The notes beneath the pieces were generated by a model. It worked only from the letters and a program-made list of their open reading frames with translations, was not told the origin of the DNA and ran no database searches. Shown one piece after another: positions 37,301 to 47,760 of a stretch of 64,000 nucleotides of DNA; positions within the stretch are counted from its first letter, which is position 1, and each line of letters starts with the position of its first letter. Origin of the DNA: Mixophyes australis (Eukaryota; Chordata; Amphibia; Anura; Limnodynastidae); the NCBI GenBank assembly GCA_036250195.1, contig JAVHZZ010000003.1, positions 20,989,504-21,053,503 on the forward strand, read 5' to 3'. The translations under genes were made by a program, and so were the position numbers.

Positions 37301-40300
37301 GCTGTACAGAGAACTCATTCACATCAGTCCCTGCTCCATTGGAGCTTACAGTCTAAATTCCCTAACATACACACACAGACAGACAGAGAGAGACAGACTA
37401 GGGTCAATTTTGACAGCAGCCAATTAACCTCTTAGTATGTTTTTGGAGTGTGGGAGGAAACCGGAGCACCCGGAGGTAACCCACACAGACACAGGGAGAA
37501 CATACAAACTCCACACAGATAAGGTCATGGATGGGAATTGAACTCATGACCTCAGCGCTGTGAGGCAGGAGTGCTAACCACTAAGCCACCGTGCTGCCCA
37601 TCATTAACCCCGTCAGTATTTCTTCCATTGAAAATAGAAGGTCACATACAGTACAACAAAAATAACAAGTTTCGATATGGTCTCATATAAAGGAGCGTAT
37701 GACACCACAATCTTCCCACATTATTTACAGAGCCTTGCATTATCATTTAGTTGCTCCAATTGGCTAAATGTTGGCCTAGACTTTCCCACTTCAAATATGT
37801 CCACACATGAACACACAGGAGGTGGCTGAACTGAAATACTCTGTGCTGCTTACATTCTAATGCTCTGGTTGACTACACTGTAGGAATATACTTAATACAC
37901 TAACTGGAGTGGAACAAATTTCTGTTACTCAAAGAGGAAGAGACAGATATAAAAAAAAAAAATGAAGGCAAGAAGCAGGCTGGATATTTAATATGATTTT
38001 TCTATATCCAGACAGCTCAAACGAAACAATCAAATGAAATAATTTCATAAGATATGTTTATGGTCATATAGCCTGCAAACGAAATACTGTGGCCAAAAGG
38101 TAGTATACGAAGCAGCAATAACTTTAAATTGGTAAAATCTGGTGAAGGTGCAAACAGAGGACCAAGTAGCAGCCCTGCACAGCTGATCCACCGTGATGAG
38201 CAGCCCAAGACGCCCGACCAAACGCATGGAGTGAGCTATGAGCCTCTCTGGCACAGACTGCCTAGAACTCACACAAGTTGATAGTAGATGTAATCCAACG
38301 AGCAATGGTTTGCTTGGATTCTGGCCAACCTCTCTTATGGGAGTCATACAAAACAAAGAGAATCCGTCTTGCAATAAGCAGAGGTCCTATCCACATAAGT
38401 GCGTAAAACCCGCACAACATCTAACAAAGAACCCTCATGAAAAGCACTATATCCCGGTTCACGTGGAAACCTGAAACAACCTTCATGAAAAATCAGGTAG
38501 GGAGCCCTACAGGATAAGGCCCCGAGCTCTGACACCCAGAAGCGACAGCCAACAAGAATACCACCTTCCAAGTCACAAATCTGAGCTCAGCCAAACGCAG
38601 TGGTTCAAAGGGTGGTTTCTGAAGAACACCGAGGACCAAATTGAGATCCCCCCAGTGCCACCCGTCGAAGTACAAGCTGAATCATGGGAATAGGAGGAAA
38701 CAAGTACCACATATGAAATTCCCAATGCATAGTCATTACATCCACTGCCACTGTCAAGGATCCCTGGACCTTGCGCAAAACCTTGGTACCCCGCTTGGCC
38801 CTGGAGGGGAGGGGGGGGGGGGGGGGGGAGGGGGGAGGGGGTGAAGTAGCCAAGGGGAATACAGGAAGCAATTTAAACAGTCTTACTAGAGAAGACAACT
38901 TGTCATTAAACACAACTAACACTTTACAGACCCCATACTACACTGTTTAGTTCAGTTTTTGCAGTATCAGCCAGGGATTGACACCATCCCTTTACAGCAG
39001 CATTTGGTGATCTGTAGGAGTGTAGTAGTAATAATTTCTGTTACTAATTTGTATAGCGCCTGATCATTTTTTTCCTTTTTGATTCACCATTCAGGGAATC
39101 CTGGACAGGTTGAAAGCAGCGCCCGTCGGTGAGGATACGGACTAGTCCACAATAACAACTTTATGTCCTTTGCAGGACTTTGCTTGCCACCAGCTCAATG
39201 ATGCCACTTTTGAACATGCACTTACAAATTTGACTGAGGAGAATGGTGTAGCAAAAGCCGCCCAGCCTGCAGATGGTATACCATATTTAGTATAACCATT
39301 CTTACCATAGTAAGGAAGTACGAAGTCTCGTACATTTATGCTGTATAAAACTCACTAAAAATAGTGACAGAGGCCATCTTTCTTTTTAAACTACTACAAT
39401 GCTTACTGAACTGGCCGTCCTCTCCCTTGGATAAAATCCCACAGGTAACAGGTATATCTGGATTTGTTCATTAATGAGGAGAAGAAGGTCAACTGTGCAG
39501 ATCATTTACAGATACGCTGTCTAATATTTACTTTTAGGTACAGGTCTTGATTGACACTTTTTCACAATTTAATTGGTTTAAAGAAGAAATATGCTATGTG
39601 TGGCGCTTCCATTACAATGAAGGCAATAATCTCAGATTTCACAGCTTGGGAGCTGGACACATGGTTCACTCTGAAAATGACTCCACTAGCACCAGAAGTA
39701 AGAGCATTATCAATCAGGAGAGGCGGTTGTCACATATTTGATGGCGGAGATGTTGCTTACTGATTTTAGCGCTACGCCACAAGGAGGAGCGGAGTCTAAC
39801 GTGCCCCAGGTCTTCGCCAGGGACCCCCGAAAGTTAGTTTGGACTACGTCGCAGGAGGTACACAGGTCACGGTCCTCGGAGGGAGTAATCAGTGAAGCGA
39901 GTTGGCAGGCGAGTCAGACAATCCGGGTCAAACCACATAGGCAGCAGCGGTACAGAGGGAAATCCAAAAGCGAAGTCAACAAGCCGGGTCAAACCACAGG
40001 TATCAGGATAAGCCAAGGGAGAAAGAGTACACAGGTCAGGAACAAGCCGGGTCAAACACAGGAATCAATAGCAGAATAGTACAAGGTAGTGCTGGAGCAA
40101 GGGGACCCAATACTCTGGCATCAGTCCGGTGCCAGGGCTAGAATAAATAGGGACCTGGTCCTAATTACCGGTGGCGGTGATGACAAAAAACACCGCCACC
40201 GAGACTCGGAGTAGCAAAACGGGACACGGATGCGCAGGCCAGAAGCCCAGCGGGAGGAGGAAGTGTGTCTGGTTTGCAGAGCAACCAGACGCGAGAGGCA

Positions 40301-43300
40301 AGGAGGAAGCAGGCGCCCGGCCCCGTGTAGGAGCGCAGACACGGGGACGGCGCCTGACAGCGGTAACTCTCTATGTGCTCAGACTACCATTTAGAAGTCA
40401 CCTAATAGTTATTTAATGTACAGCCTTGTATAAAACAGCAGTGGATTAACCCACTGCTGCAATTAAATAATTCATATAAAACAGTTCTGTCTGTAAATAA
40501 TGCAGCTGGAGAACAAAACACAATTGAGAGCTTAATCTCTGTGGACTATAATGCAATTAGATGAATAATACATACCAAGACAGGCTCCTATTTTATCCAG
40601 CCAGACACTGGACTACCATCACCGAGATCACAGAGGAGAATGAATGCAGAAGGAAATATATCCTTTAGATTGCAAGCTCTTGAGAACAAAGATCTGCCAG
40701 TGATTAAATGGAACTGTTTAATAACATCTTAAAATTACCCCCTACAGCTCTAGAATTTGTCACCCATTTGAAAGCCCTCAGCCGCTCTCTCCCCCGTGTG
40801 ACCGCCTCTTGTCTCAGCCTCGCCCCTTCCCATTAGATTGTAAGCTCCCAGAAACAGGGCCTTTCTTCCGATCGGCTATTATCTGCTCCAGCCACAGAAT
40901 ACAGGATACCCAGCGGGCAAGTTCAGATTTTTTTTAGGGTTAACATTTAGTCTCTCTGGAATACAAATCACAATGTCTGGCCCCCATTACAGGCGAACCA
41001 TGGAGGACAGAAACAAAGTTAGCTGGCGAATACTTACGCCTGCAAGGTAAGTATATTTATTTGATTACATAAAGCCTCCTACACTGCAAAAAATAGTTTG
41101 GGAGGACATCGACTTTAAAGAAATTAACCAATATAAAGTCTATAAATACATTAGGTACTGGTGATTCTACTTCTTACTCGTGCCGCAGGGATGACACTGG
41201 TTCCTAGTGACTGGATAGGCTGCATTCTCAATGATGTCACTGGTTCCTAGTGACTGGATAGGCTGCATTCTCACTTATGTCACTGGTTCCTAGTGAATGG
41301 ATAGGCTACATTCTCAGTGATGTCACTGGTTCCTAGTGAATGGATAGGCTGCATTCTCAATGATGTCACTGGTTCCTAGTGACTGGATAGGCTGCATTCT
41401 CACTGATGTCACTGGTTCCTAGTGACTGGATAGGCTGCATTCTCAGTGATGTCACTGGTTCCTAGTGACTGGATAGGTTGCATTCTCAGTGATGTCACGG
41501 GTTCCTAGTGACTGGATAGGCTGCATTCTCAGTGATGTAACTGGTTCCTAGTGACTGGATAGGCTGCATTCTCAGTGAAGTCACTGGTTCCTAGTGAATG
41601 GATAGGCTGCATTCTCAGTGATGTCACTGGTTCCTAGTGACTGGATAGGCTGCATTCTCAGTGATGTCACTGGTTCCTAGTGACTGGATAGGCTGCATTC
41701 TCAGTGACATCACTGGTTCCTAGTGACTGGATAGACTCCATTCTCAGTGATGTCACTGGTTCCTAGTGACTGGATAGGCTGTATTCTCAGTGACGTCACT
41801 GGTTCCTAGTGACTGGATAGGCTGCATTCTCAGTGACGTCACTGGTTCCTAGTGAATTGATAGTCTGCATTCTCAGTGATGTCACTGGTTCCTCGTGAAT
41901 GGATAGGCTGCATTCTCAGTGACGTTACTGATTCCTCGTGAATGGATAGGCTGCATTCTCAGTGATGTCACTGGTTCCTCGTGAATGGATAGGCTGCATT
42001 CTCAGTGACGTTACTGATTCCTCGTGAATGAATAGGCTGCATTCTCAGTGACGTCACTGGTTCCTCGTGAATGGATAGGCTGCATTCTCAGTGATGTCAC
42101 TGGTTTCTAGTGAATGGATAGGCTGCATTCTCAGTGACGTCACTGATTCCTCGTGAATGGATAGGTTGCATTCTCAGTGACGTCACTGGTTCCTAGTGAA
42201 TGGATAGGCTGCATTCTCAGTGATGTCACTGGTTTCTAGTGAATGGATAGGCCAGAACTCAAACAAAATTTCAGTGCTTAGCCACAAATTACGCAGGCTG
42301 CACATAGCCACCCTGAAGCACGGATATGTCAGTATACTGTGTGTGACATGACAATGGTGTATGCAGAAATGTTGAGGGGAAAGGACAGACTATTTGAGAA
42401 CAGGTCTGAACAGGTCAGTGTACACAGGAGCAGGAAGCATGTCATTCCATCAATCCGGTTCATGAACAGACTGGGAATGTGCAACAATCTGCACTACTTT
42501 ATGTCCATCCTGCTAGAACACAACTTCCACATACAGCAAATTCACAAGCAAATGTAACATGGTCTGTAAGATTAAACTGGTGATTATATTTTTCAGAAAT
42601 AGAGGACACAACAGGATGTAGCAATTAAAAAGGGACCAGTGCAATGCATATGCAGGCCTTATGTGCTTTTCATTTATTTATTTATTCAATGTTTATTTAA
42701 ATAGCCTCAATGATATTATGTGGCCCTGTACAGAGAATAAGTAACCAGTCACATCAGTCCCTGTTCCCATTGGAGCTTACAGTCTAAATTCCCCAAACAC
42801 CTACAAGTCCATTTTTGTCTGAAGCCAATTAACCTACCAGTAGGTTTGTGGACTGTGGGAGAAAACCCACGCAAACACAGGGAGAACATACAAACTCCAC
42901 ACACAGATCGGGCCCTGGTTGGATTCGAACTCATGACCCCAGCGCTGTGAGGGAGCAATGCTAACCACTGTGCCATCTTCCAGGTGACTACAATATAACT
43001 TATGCACAGCTCTTATCTAGAGGAGGAGAACCACAAATAATACATTTCAAAGCACAACACAGAGCTTTTTAGAGGTGGCTGTAACTTTAAAACCTTAAAG
43101 AGCCAGTTTCTATCCCTATGTATTGTGTCATAATGCCACTTGTTGTGTTAAATAGTAACAAGTGTGCATATAAAAAAACTCGACAATCTACTTTACAATA
43201 TTCTGCTTTCACTGTTCTACTAGAGTGTATGACATATGGGAAACCACCATATTGATACAATATCCTGCTGGATGGATGATTATTGCCCGACCTTTAGCCA

Positions 43301-44170
43301 TCTAGTGACAAAGTTTCAAACCAGCACCAGAATAGATCAAATCTGCTCAAATATGAACAGAAGATAAAAGATATATTTACGGTATAGGCAACACATATAT
43401 CTGCTTACTAGATCTTGGTAGTCCAACGTCCTGCTTTATGACCAGGTGAGATTCCTGGACTCTGCAGCTGAGTAAAGAGGGAACAGTCCCCCATCCATCA
43501 CTGATACAGCAGAGAGGGCGCGGACTACAAGATATAGTGTTTAGGGTTCTCGGACGTCCTGTCCGCTCTCCAAATCACAGCTTACTACCCGTGCTCTCTC
43601 CTTGACATCTCATTCCTCCTGGATATTTATTCCAGCCTTAACATCTATCGTTATCTCTTCCCTGGCACTTTCCCATCTTCTTCCAAACAATTCCTCATTA
43701 AACCAAACTAGCCAGTGACCTACATGCTGGTAAAGCCATACTTATTCCATATGATTAATCTGCAATTTGCCCTCTTCACAATCACTGTAACATTCCATTT
43801 CCTCCAGCTCGTACCCTTAGGGGTAAACTTTGGCGCTACCTCATCTCTCGCAGCTTTGCAACTGCCCTCCGACTTCAGCTTAAAAACATCTCTCGTCCCT
43901 TTCTCATTCATGATACAAATAAAATACTGGTGCATGCTCTAATCATATCCCAGCTGGACTACTGCAACCCTCTCCTCTGTGGTCCGCAACAGAAATATTA
44001 CCAGTGTGTTATGAATATGGCAGCGGGACTTGTGCACATTGCCTCCCTCTCAGGTGTAGTGACTATGTAGTACTTTCCCTTACCTTGCCCACTTCAGCGT
44101 TCCCCATGCTGATCACTTTAATGCGAAGAGCCTTGCGGTTCTCCTTCCTCTTCTGCAGGTTAGTCTCCAT
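31168..44170 (-). CDS. DNAJC27: DnaJ homolog subfamily C member 27 (RBJ), seven coding exons
   Basis: Rab-like GTPase with a C-terminal J domain. Exons, in transcript order: 44170-44084, 36957-36875, 35243-35174, 33532-33368, 32284-32162, 32066-31906 and 31300-31168. Together they give 822 nt, a 273-residue product plus TAG, the same length as the human protein. All donors begin GT and all acceptors end AG, and the frames join without error. The P-loop GNAEVGKS is at 23-30, DMAG at 71-74 (followed by His75 where Rabs have Gln), NKID at 134-137, ETSA at 162-165 and the J-domain HPD at 245-247. There is no prenylation cysteine at the C-terminus (KNIK), as is usual for the family. The gene follows ADCY3 in the same orientation. 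Confidence 0.97.
31906..32066 (-). CDS. DNAJC27: DNAJC27 coding exon 6 (residues 177-230)
   Basis: Acceptor TTATAAG, donor CCAG|GTATTA. It covers the last G-domain helix (AFYSAIVDLCDNGGKRP) and the linker FTKEQADSIRRIRNSK. The start of the J domain, DSWDMLGVKPGAT, follows. Arg230 is split. The intron before it is only 95 bp. Confidence 0.95.
32162..32284 (-). CDS. DNAJC27: DNAJC27 coding exon 5 (residues 136-176)
   Basis: Acceptor CTTCCAG, donor TTCCAG|GTAACG. The 41 codons begin IDCTKHRCVDESEGRLWAES and contain FETSAQ (the G5 loop). They end INEMFQ. Confidence 0.96.
32857..33206 (+). repeat. tRNA-type SINE, full length, in DNAJC27 intron
   Basis: Begins CACGGTGGCTCAGTGGTTAG and has the B-box-like GAGTTCAATTCCCGACC. 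The tail is GCGGAATTAGTGGCGCTATA, TAAATAAATGG, then (TAA)n. It is antisense to the gene, in the intron between coding exons 4 and 5. The cleanest full-length copy in the window. Confidence 0.9.
33368..33532 (-). CDS. DNAJC27: DNAJC27 coding exon 4 (residues 81-135)
   Basis: Acceptor CTCCAAG, donor AACAAG|GTGAGC. The 55 codons start VRNEFYKDTQGVILVYDVGQ and end VCANK, the first half of the guanine-specificity NKxD motif. Confidence 0.96.
33942..34605. mobile_element. hAT-type non-autonomous element in DNAJC27 intron
   Basis: A 664-bp element with inverted ends CAGTGATGGGCAATACGTG and AGATTGCCCCATCACTG. Flanks GTATATAG (33934-33941) and CCGTATAG (34606-34613) agree at 6 of 8 bases, compatible with an aged 8-bp duplication. 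There is no transposase. It lies between coding exons 3 and 4. Confidence 0.75.
35174..35243 (-). CDS. DNAJC27: DNAJC27 coding exon 3 (residues 57-80)
   Basis: Acceptor TTTTCAG; the first base G completes Lys57. Encodes VQIREREIKVNIFDMAGHPF then FYE, ending GAG|GTATAG. DMAGH is the switch II block, with His in place of the catalytic Gln of typical Rabs. Confidence 0.95.
35713..35830. repeat. CATACTTGCC-family element, CpG-free variant
   Basis: CATACTTGCCAACTCTCCCT, then GAATGTCAGGGAGACTCCCT and CTCCCTCACTCCCTGAAGAG. It aligns with the 7024 copy, but the CCCGGA and TCCGGG words have become CCCTGA and TCAGGG. A further left-end-like CATAGTTGCCTACTCTCCCG lies at 36037. In the DNAJC27 intron between coding exons 2 and 3. 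Confidence 0.7.
36875..36957 (-). CDS. DNAJC27: DNAJC27 coding exon 2 (residues 30-57)
   Basis: Starts AGTTGCATT (Ser30 completes the P-loop) after TCCTTAG. It encodes SCIIKRYCEKRFVPKYQTTI then GIDYGVT and ends AA|GTAAGT, splitting Lys57. The TTIGIDYG block is the switch I region. Confidence 0.95.
37257..37599 (-). repeat. tRNA-type SINE in DNAJC27 intron
   Basis: Full-length minus-strand copy. The head GGGCAGCACGGTGGCTTAGT lies at the high end and the tail GGCGCTATATAAATAAATGA with (TGA)n at the low end. It is in the same orientation as the host gene. Confidence 0.9.
38020..38790 (-). mobile_element. DIRS retroelement, tyrosine recombinase relic
   Basis: Minus-strand reading gives WHWGDLNLVLGVLQKPPFEP, TWKVVFLLAVASG, DVVRVLRTYVDRT and LIAHSMRLVGRL. 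LCRAATWSSVCTFTRFYQF follows. This is the ordered C-terminal half of a DIRS tyrosine recombinase. The AHS.R and final TF.RFY blocks hold the catalytic His-x-x-Arg and nucleophilic Tyr. Frameshifts break it into three frames. It lies in the large intron upstream of coding exon 2, in the orientation of the gene. A long guanine run (38804-38840) adjoins it. Confidence 0.75.
38791..39727. other. DNAJC27 intron, G-run then unassigned DNA
   Basis: 38804-38840 is nearly all G on the plus strand and may be hypervariable or form a quadruplex. After it, up to the LTR, I recognise nothing. Confidence 0.5.
39728..40359 (-). mobile_element. Solo LTR with 5-bp target duplication in DNAJC27 intron
   Basis: A 632-bp LTR, TGTCAGGCGCCGTCCCCGTG at its start (minus strand) and ending in TGTGACA. 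It is flanked by perfect GCGGT duplications (39723-39727 and 40360-40364). Hairpins are visible, with arms CCGGTGGCGGTG and CACCGCCACCG (about 40170-40201). Its layout (GC hairpin head, CAGG/GTCA-rich tail) resembles the LTRs at 16780 and 24196. No internal region remains. It has the same orientation as the gene. Confidence 0.85.
40365..41186. other. DNAJC27 intron, unassigned
   Basis: Between the LTR and the 43-bp array. About 40790-40870 has TTAGATTGTAAGCTCCCAG, a phrase seen in 3' regions of L2-type repeats, but too short to assign. Confidence 0.35.
41187..42252. repeat. 43-bp minisatellite in DNAJC27 intron
   Basis: About 25 units of 43 bp. The unit is TGATGTCACTGGTTCCTAGT, GACTGGATAGGCTGCATTCT, CAG. 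Units are highly alike, with a later subset having TTCCTCGTGAATGG. Five units carry TGACGTCA, a perfect CRE octamer (41791, 41834, 42049, 42135, 42178); most others have TGATGTCA. Confidence 0.95.
42671..42977 (-). repeat. tRNA-type SINE, diverged, in DNAJC27 intron
   Basis: Body words ACAGTCTAAATTCCCC and CCACGCAAACACAGGGAGAA identify the family on the minus strand. The tail (AATGATATTATGTGGCCCTG) is more diverged than in the other copies. Confidence 0.75.
43540..44050 (+). mobile_element. L2-type LINE reverse transcriptase fragment
   Basis: Plus-strand reading includes LKNISRPFLIHDTNKILVHA, LIISQLDYCNPLL and then MNMAAGLVHI. This follows the L2-clade pattern LKNI.RIRP.L......LVHALI.SRLDYCN.LL....AARL. 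Frames shift, and it ends right before the first coding exon of DNAJC27. Confidence 0.65.
44084..44170 (-). CDS. DNAJC27: DNAJC27 coding exon 1 (residues 1-29)
   Basis: Encodes METNLQKRKENRKALRIKVI then SMGNAEVGK and ends at AAG|GTAAGG in phase 0. The exon itself starts at about 44202 after TCTGTCTCTCAG, leaving 32 nt of 5'UTR. No upstream ATG lies in that piece. Confidence 0.95.
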
Positions 44171-44202
44171 GTCAGAGGTGTATCTGGAACTCCTACCCCA
44201 GG
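44084..44202 (-). other. DNAJC27: DNAJC27 ATG exon with 32-nt 5'UTR and splice acceptor
   Basis: A pyrimidine tract and AG (TTCCTCCCTTCTGTCTCTCAG at 44203-44223) immediately precede this exon, so the 5'UTR very likely continues in an upstream exon. Confidence 0.7.
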
Positions 44203-44316
44203 CTGAGAGACAGAAGGGAGGAACAGCGGTGTGAGGGTCCAACGATAAACGCAGGAGAGCTTGTATATACATACACCTGTGCAAAGACAGACATTTATAG
44301 ACATGCATATTAGGAC

Positions 44317-44372
<56 letters not shown>

Positions 44373-44395
44373 TACATATACATACATATACACTA
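44317..44395. repeat. (TA)n and (CATA)n microsatellite
   Basis: About 44 bases of TA dinucleotides, followed by ACACATA/CATACATA repeats. Confidence 0.95.
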
Positions 44396-44639
44396 GCAGT
44401 GAGAATTTAGTTGAATCCACAAAAAAACAACGTAAAATGTCTTTAAAATTTGTCTTATATAGGATATCTCCTTATTCACAAATATGTAATAAGTAAGAAA
44501 TGCCATTTAGTAGCATATTGTACAATACACAGAGAAATAAGAAACAATACGGAACAATACAGTATGGAAGAAACAATATCAAGTAAATGAACAACAAGTG
44601 CAATAGAAACACTGCATATGGGGGATTATGTCAGGGTGG

Positions 44640-47600
44640 ATAAGCTTTTATAAGTACTGTACAATACAGCACATGTATTATAAATACAGTATACTGCAGT
44701 GTATTTATGCCAATAGAATATAAATAATCGATAAGTGACTGTATTCAAATATTACAAATACTGCAGTGCATGTATTCTTGTACATTATATATACTGTATA
44801 TTAAAGGTACATTATATATACTGCATTTTACAGTGCTTGTATATCAGTACATCAGGTACATTGTATATTGCAGCACATGTATGTTGGTACATTAGATATA
44901 CTGTGTATTACATGTATATGATCTATAAGGAATATCAGTGTATACTGTCAGTATATTACATTAGATATACTGTATATTACATTAGATAACATATTGCAGG
45001 TACATTAAACTGTACATTACATTAGATATAAGGTATATTAGATATACTGCACATTAAATGAGATATAAGGCATAATGAAGGTATATTAGATGTACTGTAC
45101 ATTACATTAGCTATAAGATATATTAGATACAGAGAATAATACATAAGACCTAAGGTATATTGGAGATAGATTACATTAGATATACTGTATATTAGATATA
45201 AGATATACTGTACGTTAGATATGATATGTTAGATCAGTTATACAATATAATAGATACAAAGTACATTAGGTTATATTGAGGGTAGGCTATGGCTGTTATA
45301 CTGTATATTACATTAGCTATAATAGATATACTGTATATTAGATATAGAGTGAGAACATTGCATTATGTACACTGTACATTATATTATATTTATACCAGGG
45401 ATGGGGGCAGCCATAGCCTGTTATACTGTATATTACATTACATATAAGGTATATTAGATATAAGATATACTGTATATTACATTACATATAAGGTATATTA
45501 GATATAAGATATACTGTATATTACATTACATATAAGGTATATTAGATATAAGATATACTGTATATTACATTACATATAAGGTATATTAGATATAAGATAT
45601 ACTGTATATTAGATTACATATAAGGTATATTAGATACACTGTACATTAGGTTATATGTATGCCTGTTATACTGTACATTACATTACATATAAGGTATATT
45701 ATATTAGTTATACTGTATATTACATATAAGGTATATTAGACACACTGTATATTACATTAGATATACTGTACATTACATCACATATAATGTATATTACATA
45801 CACTGTATATTACATCACATATAAGGTACATACACTGTATATTACATCACATATAAGGTATATTACATACACTGTACATTACATATAAGGTATATTACAT
45901 ATACTGTACATTACATATACGGTATATTACATACACTGTATATTACATATAAGGTATATCACACACACACACACTGTATATTACATATAAGGTATATCAC
46001 ATATAAGGTATATTACACACACTGTATATTACATATAAGGTATATCACATATAAGGTATATTACACACACTGTATATTACACACACTGTATATTACATAT
46101 AAGGTATATCACATATAAGGTATATTACATACACTGTACATTACATATAAGGTATATTACATATAAGGTATATTACACACACTGTACATTACATATAAGG
46201 TATATCACATATAAGGTATATCACACACACACTGTATATTACATACACTGTACATTACATATAAGGTATATTACACACTGTATATTACATATAAGGTATA
46301 TTACATACACTGTACATATAAGGTATATTACATACACTGTACATTACATATAAGGTATATTACATATAAGGTCTATTACATACACTGTACTTTTACATAT
46401 AAGGTATATTACATATAAGGTATATTACATACTGTACATTACATACACTGTACATTACATATAAGGTATATTACATATAAGGTATATTACATACACTGTA
46501 CATTACATATAAGGTATATTATATACACTGTACATTACATATAAGGTATATTACATATAAGGTATATTACATACTGTACATTACATACACTGTACATTAC
46601 ATATAAGGTATATTACATATAAGGTATATTACATACACTGTACATTACATATAAGGTATATTACATACACTGTACATTACATGTAAGGTATATTACATAT
46701 ACTGTACATTACCTATAAGGTATATTACATACATTGTACATTACATATAAGGTATATTACATATAAGGTATATTACATACACTGTACATTACATATAAGG
46801 TATATTACATATAAGGTATATTACATACACTGTACATTACATATAAGGTATATTACATACACTGTACATTACATATAAGGTATATTACATATAAGGTATA
46901 TTACATACACTGTATATTACATATAAGGTATATTACATACACTGTATATTACATATAAGGTATATTACACACACTGTATATTACATACACTGTATATTAC
47001 ATATAAGGTATATTACATATCAGGTATATTACACACACTGTATATTACACACACTGTATATTACATATAAGGTATATTAGATACACTGTATATTACATAT
47101 AAGGTATATTACATACACTGTATATTACATATAAGGTATATTACACACACACTGTATATTACATATAAGGTATATTACATATAATGTATATTACATACAC
47201 TGTACATTACATATAAGGTATATTACATACACTGTATATTACATATAAGGTATATTACATACACTGTATATTACATATAAGGTATATTACATATAAGGTA
47301 TATTACACACACTGTATATTACATATAAGGTATATTACATATAAGGTATATTACACACACTGTATATTACATATAAGGTATATTACATATAAGGTATATT
47401 AGATACACTGTATATTACACACACTGTACATTACATATAAGGTATATTACATATAAGGTATATTACACACACTGTATATTACATATAAGGTATATTACAT
47501 ATAAGGTATATTAGATACACTGTATATTACACACACTGTATATTACACACACTGTACATTACATATAAGGTATATTACATATAAGGTATATTACATACAC

Positions 47601-47656
47601 TGTACATTACATATAAGGTATATTACATATAAGGTATATTACACACACTGTACATA
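44640..47656. repeat. AT-rich satellite built from two 16-bp monomers
   Basis: From about 45770 to 47656 the DNA is almost entirely a chain of two 16-bp units: A = ACATATAAGGTATATT, and B = ACATACACTGTACATT with variants ACACACACTGTATATT. They alternate irregularly (AB, AAB, AABB). Between about 44640 and 45770 looser AGATATAAG and GATATACTGTATATTAC units occur, apparently an older edge of the array. It occupies the inferred first intron of DNAJC27. Confidence 0.95.
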
Positions 47657-47680
47657 TATATCACACTGGGGTCACCTCAC

Positions 47681-47760
47681 CTCTACAGTCAGGGTCAGTG
47701 TGTCTCACAGCCCCATCTGCCCCGTCGGGGGGCAGCAGTCACCCCGGGGTCTCCCCTCTG
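47681..47760 (-). other. DNAJC27: Candidate non-coding first exon of DNAJC27 (3' part)
   Basis: On the minus strand ...CTGACTGTAGAG is followed by GTGAGGTGACC, a consensus splice donor, at 47680. It lies between the satellite edge and the CpG-rich block. It would splice to the acceptor at 44203. The start site is not defined; the upper coordinate is approximate. Confidence 0.5.

Noticed and set aside
41187..42252. Regular 43-bp repeats resembling a CRISPR array
   Set aside because: Units are contiguous with no unique spacers, and the genome is clearly vertebrate.
44171..44383. Upstream extension of the DNAJC27 frame to another ATG
   Set aside because: The added residues come from a TA/CATA microsatellite and cross a splice acceptor; the ATG at 44170 gives the family's N-terminus and length.
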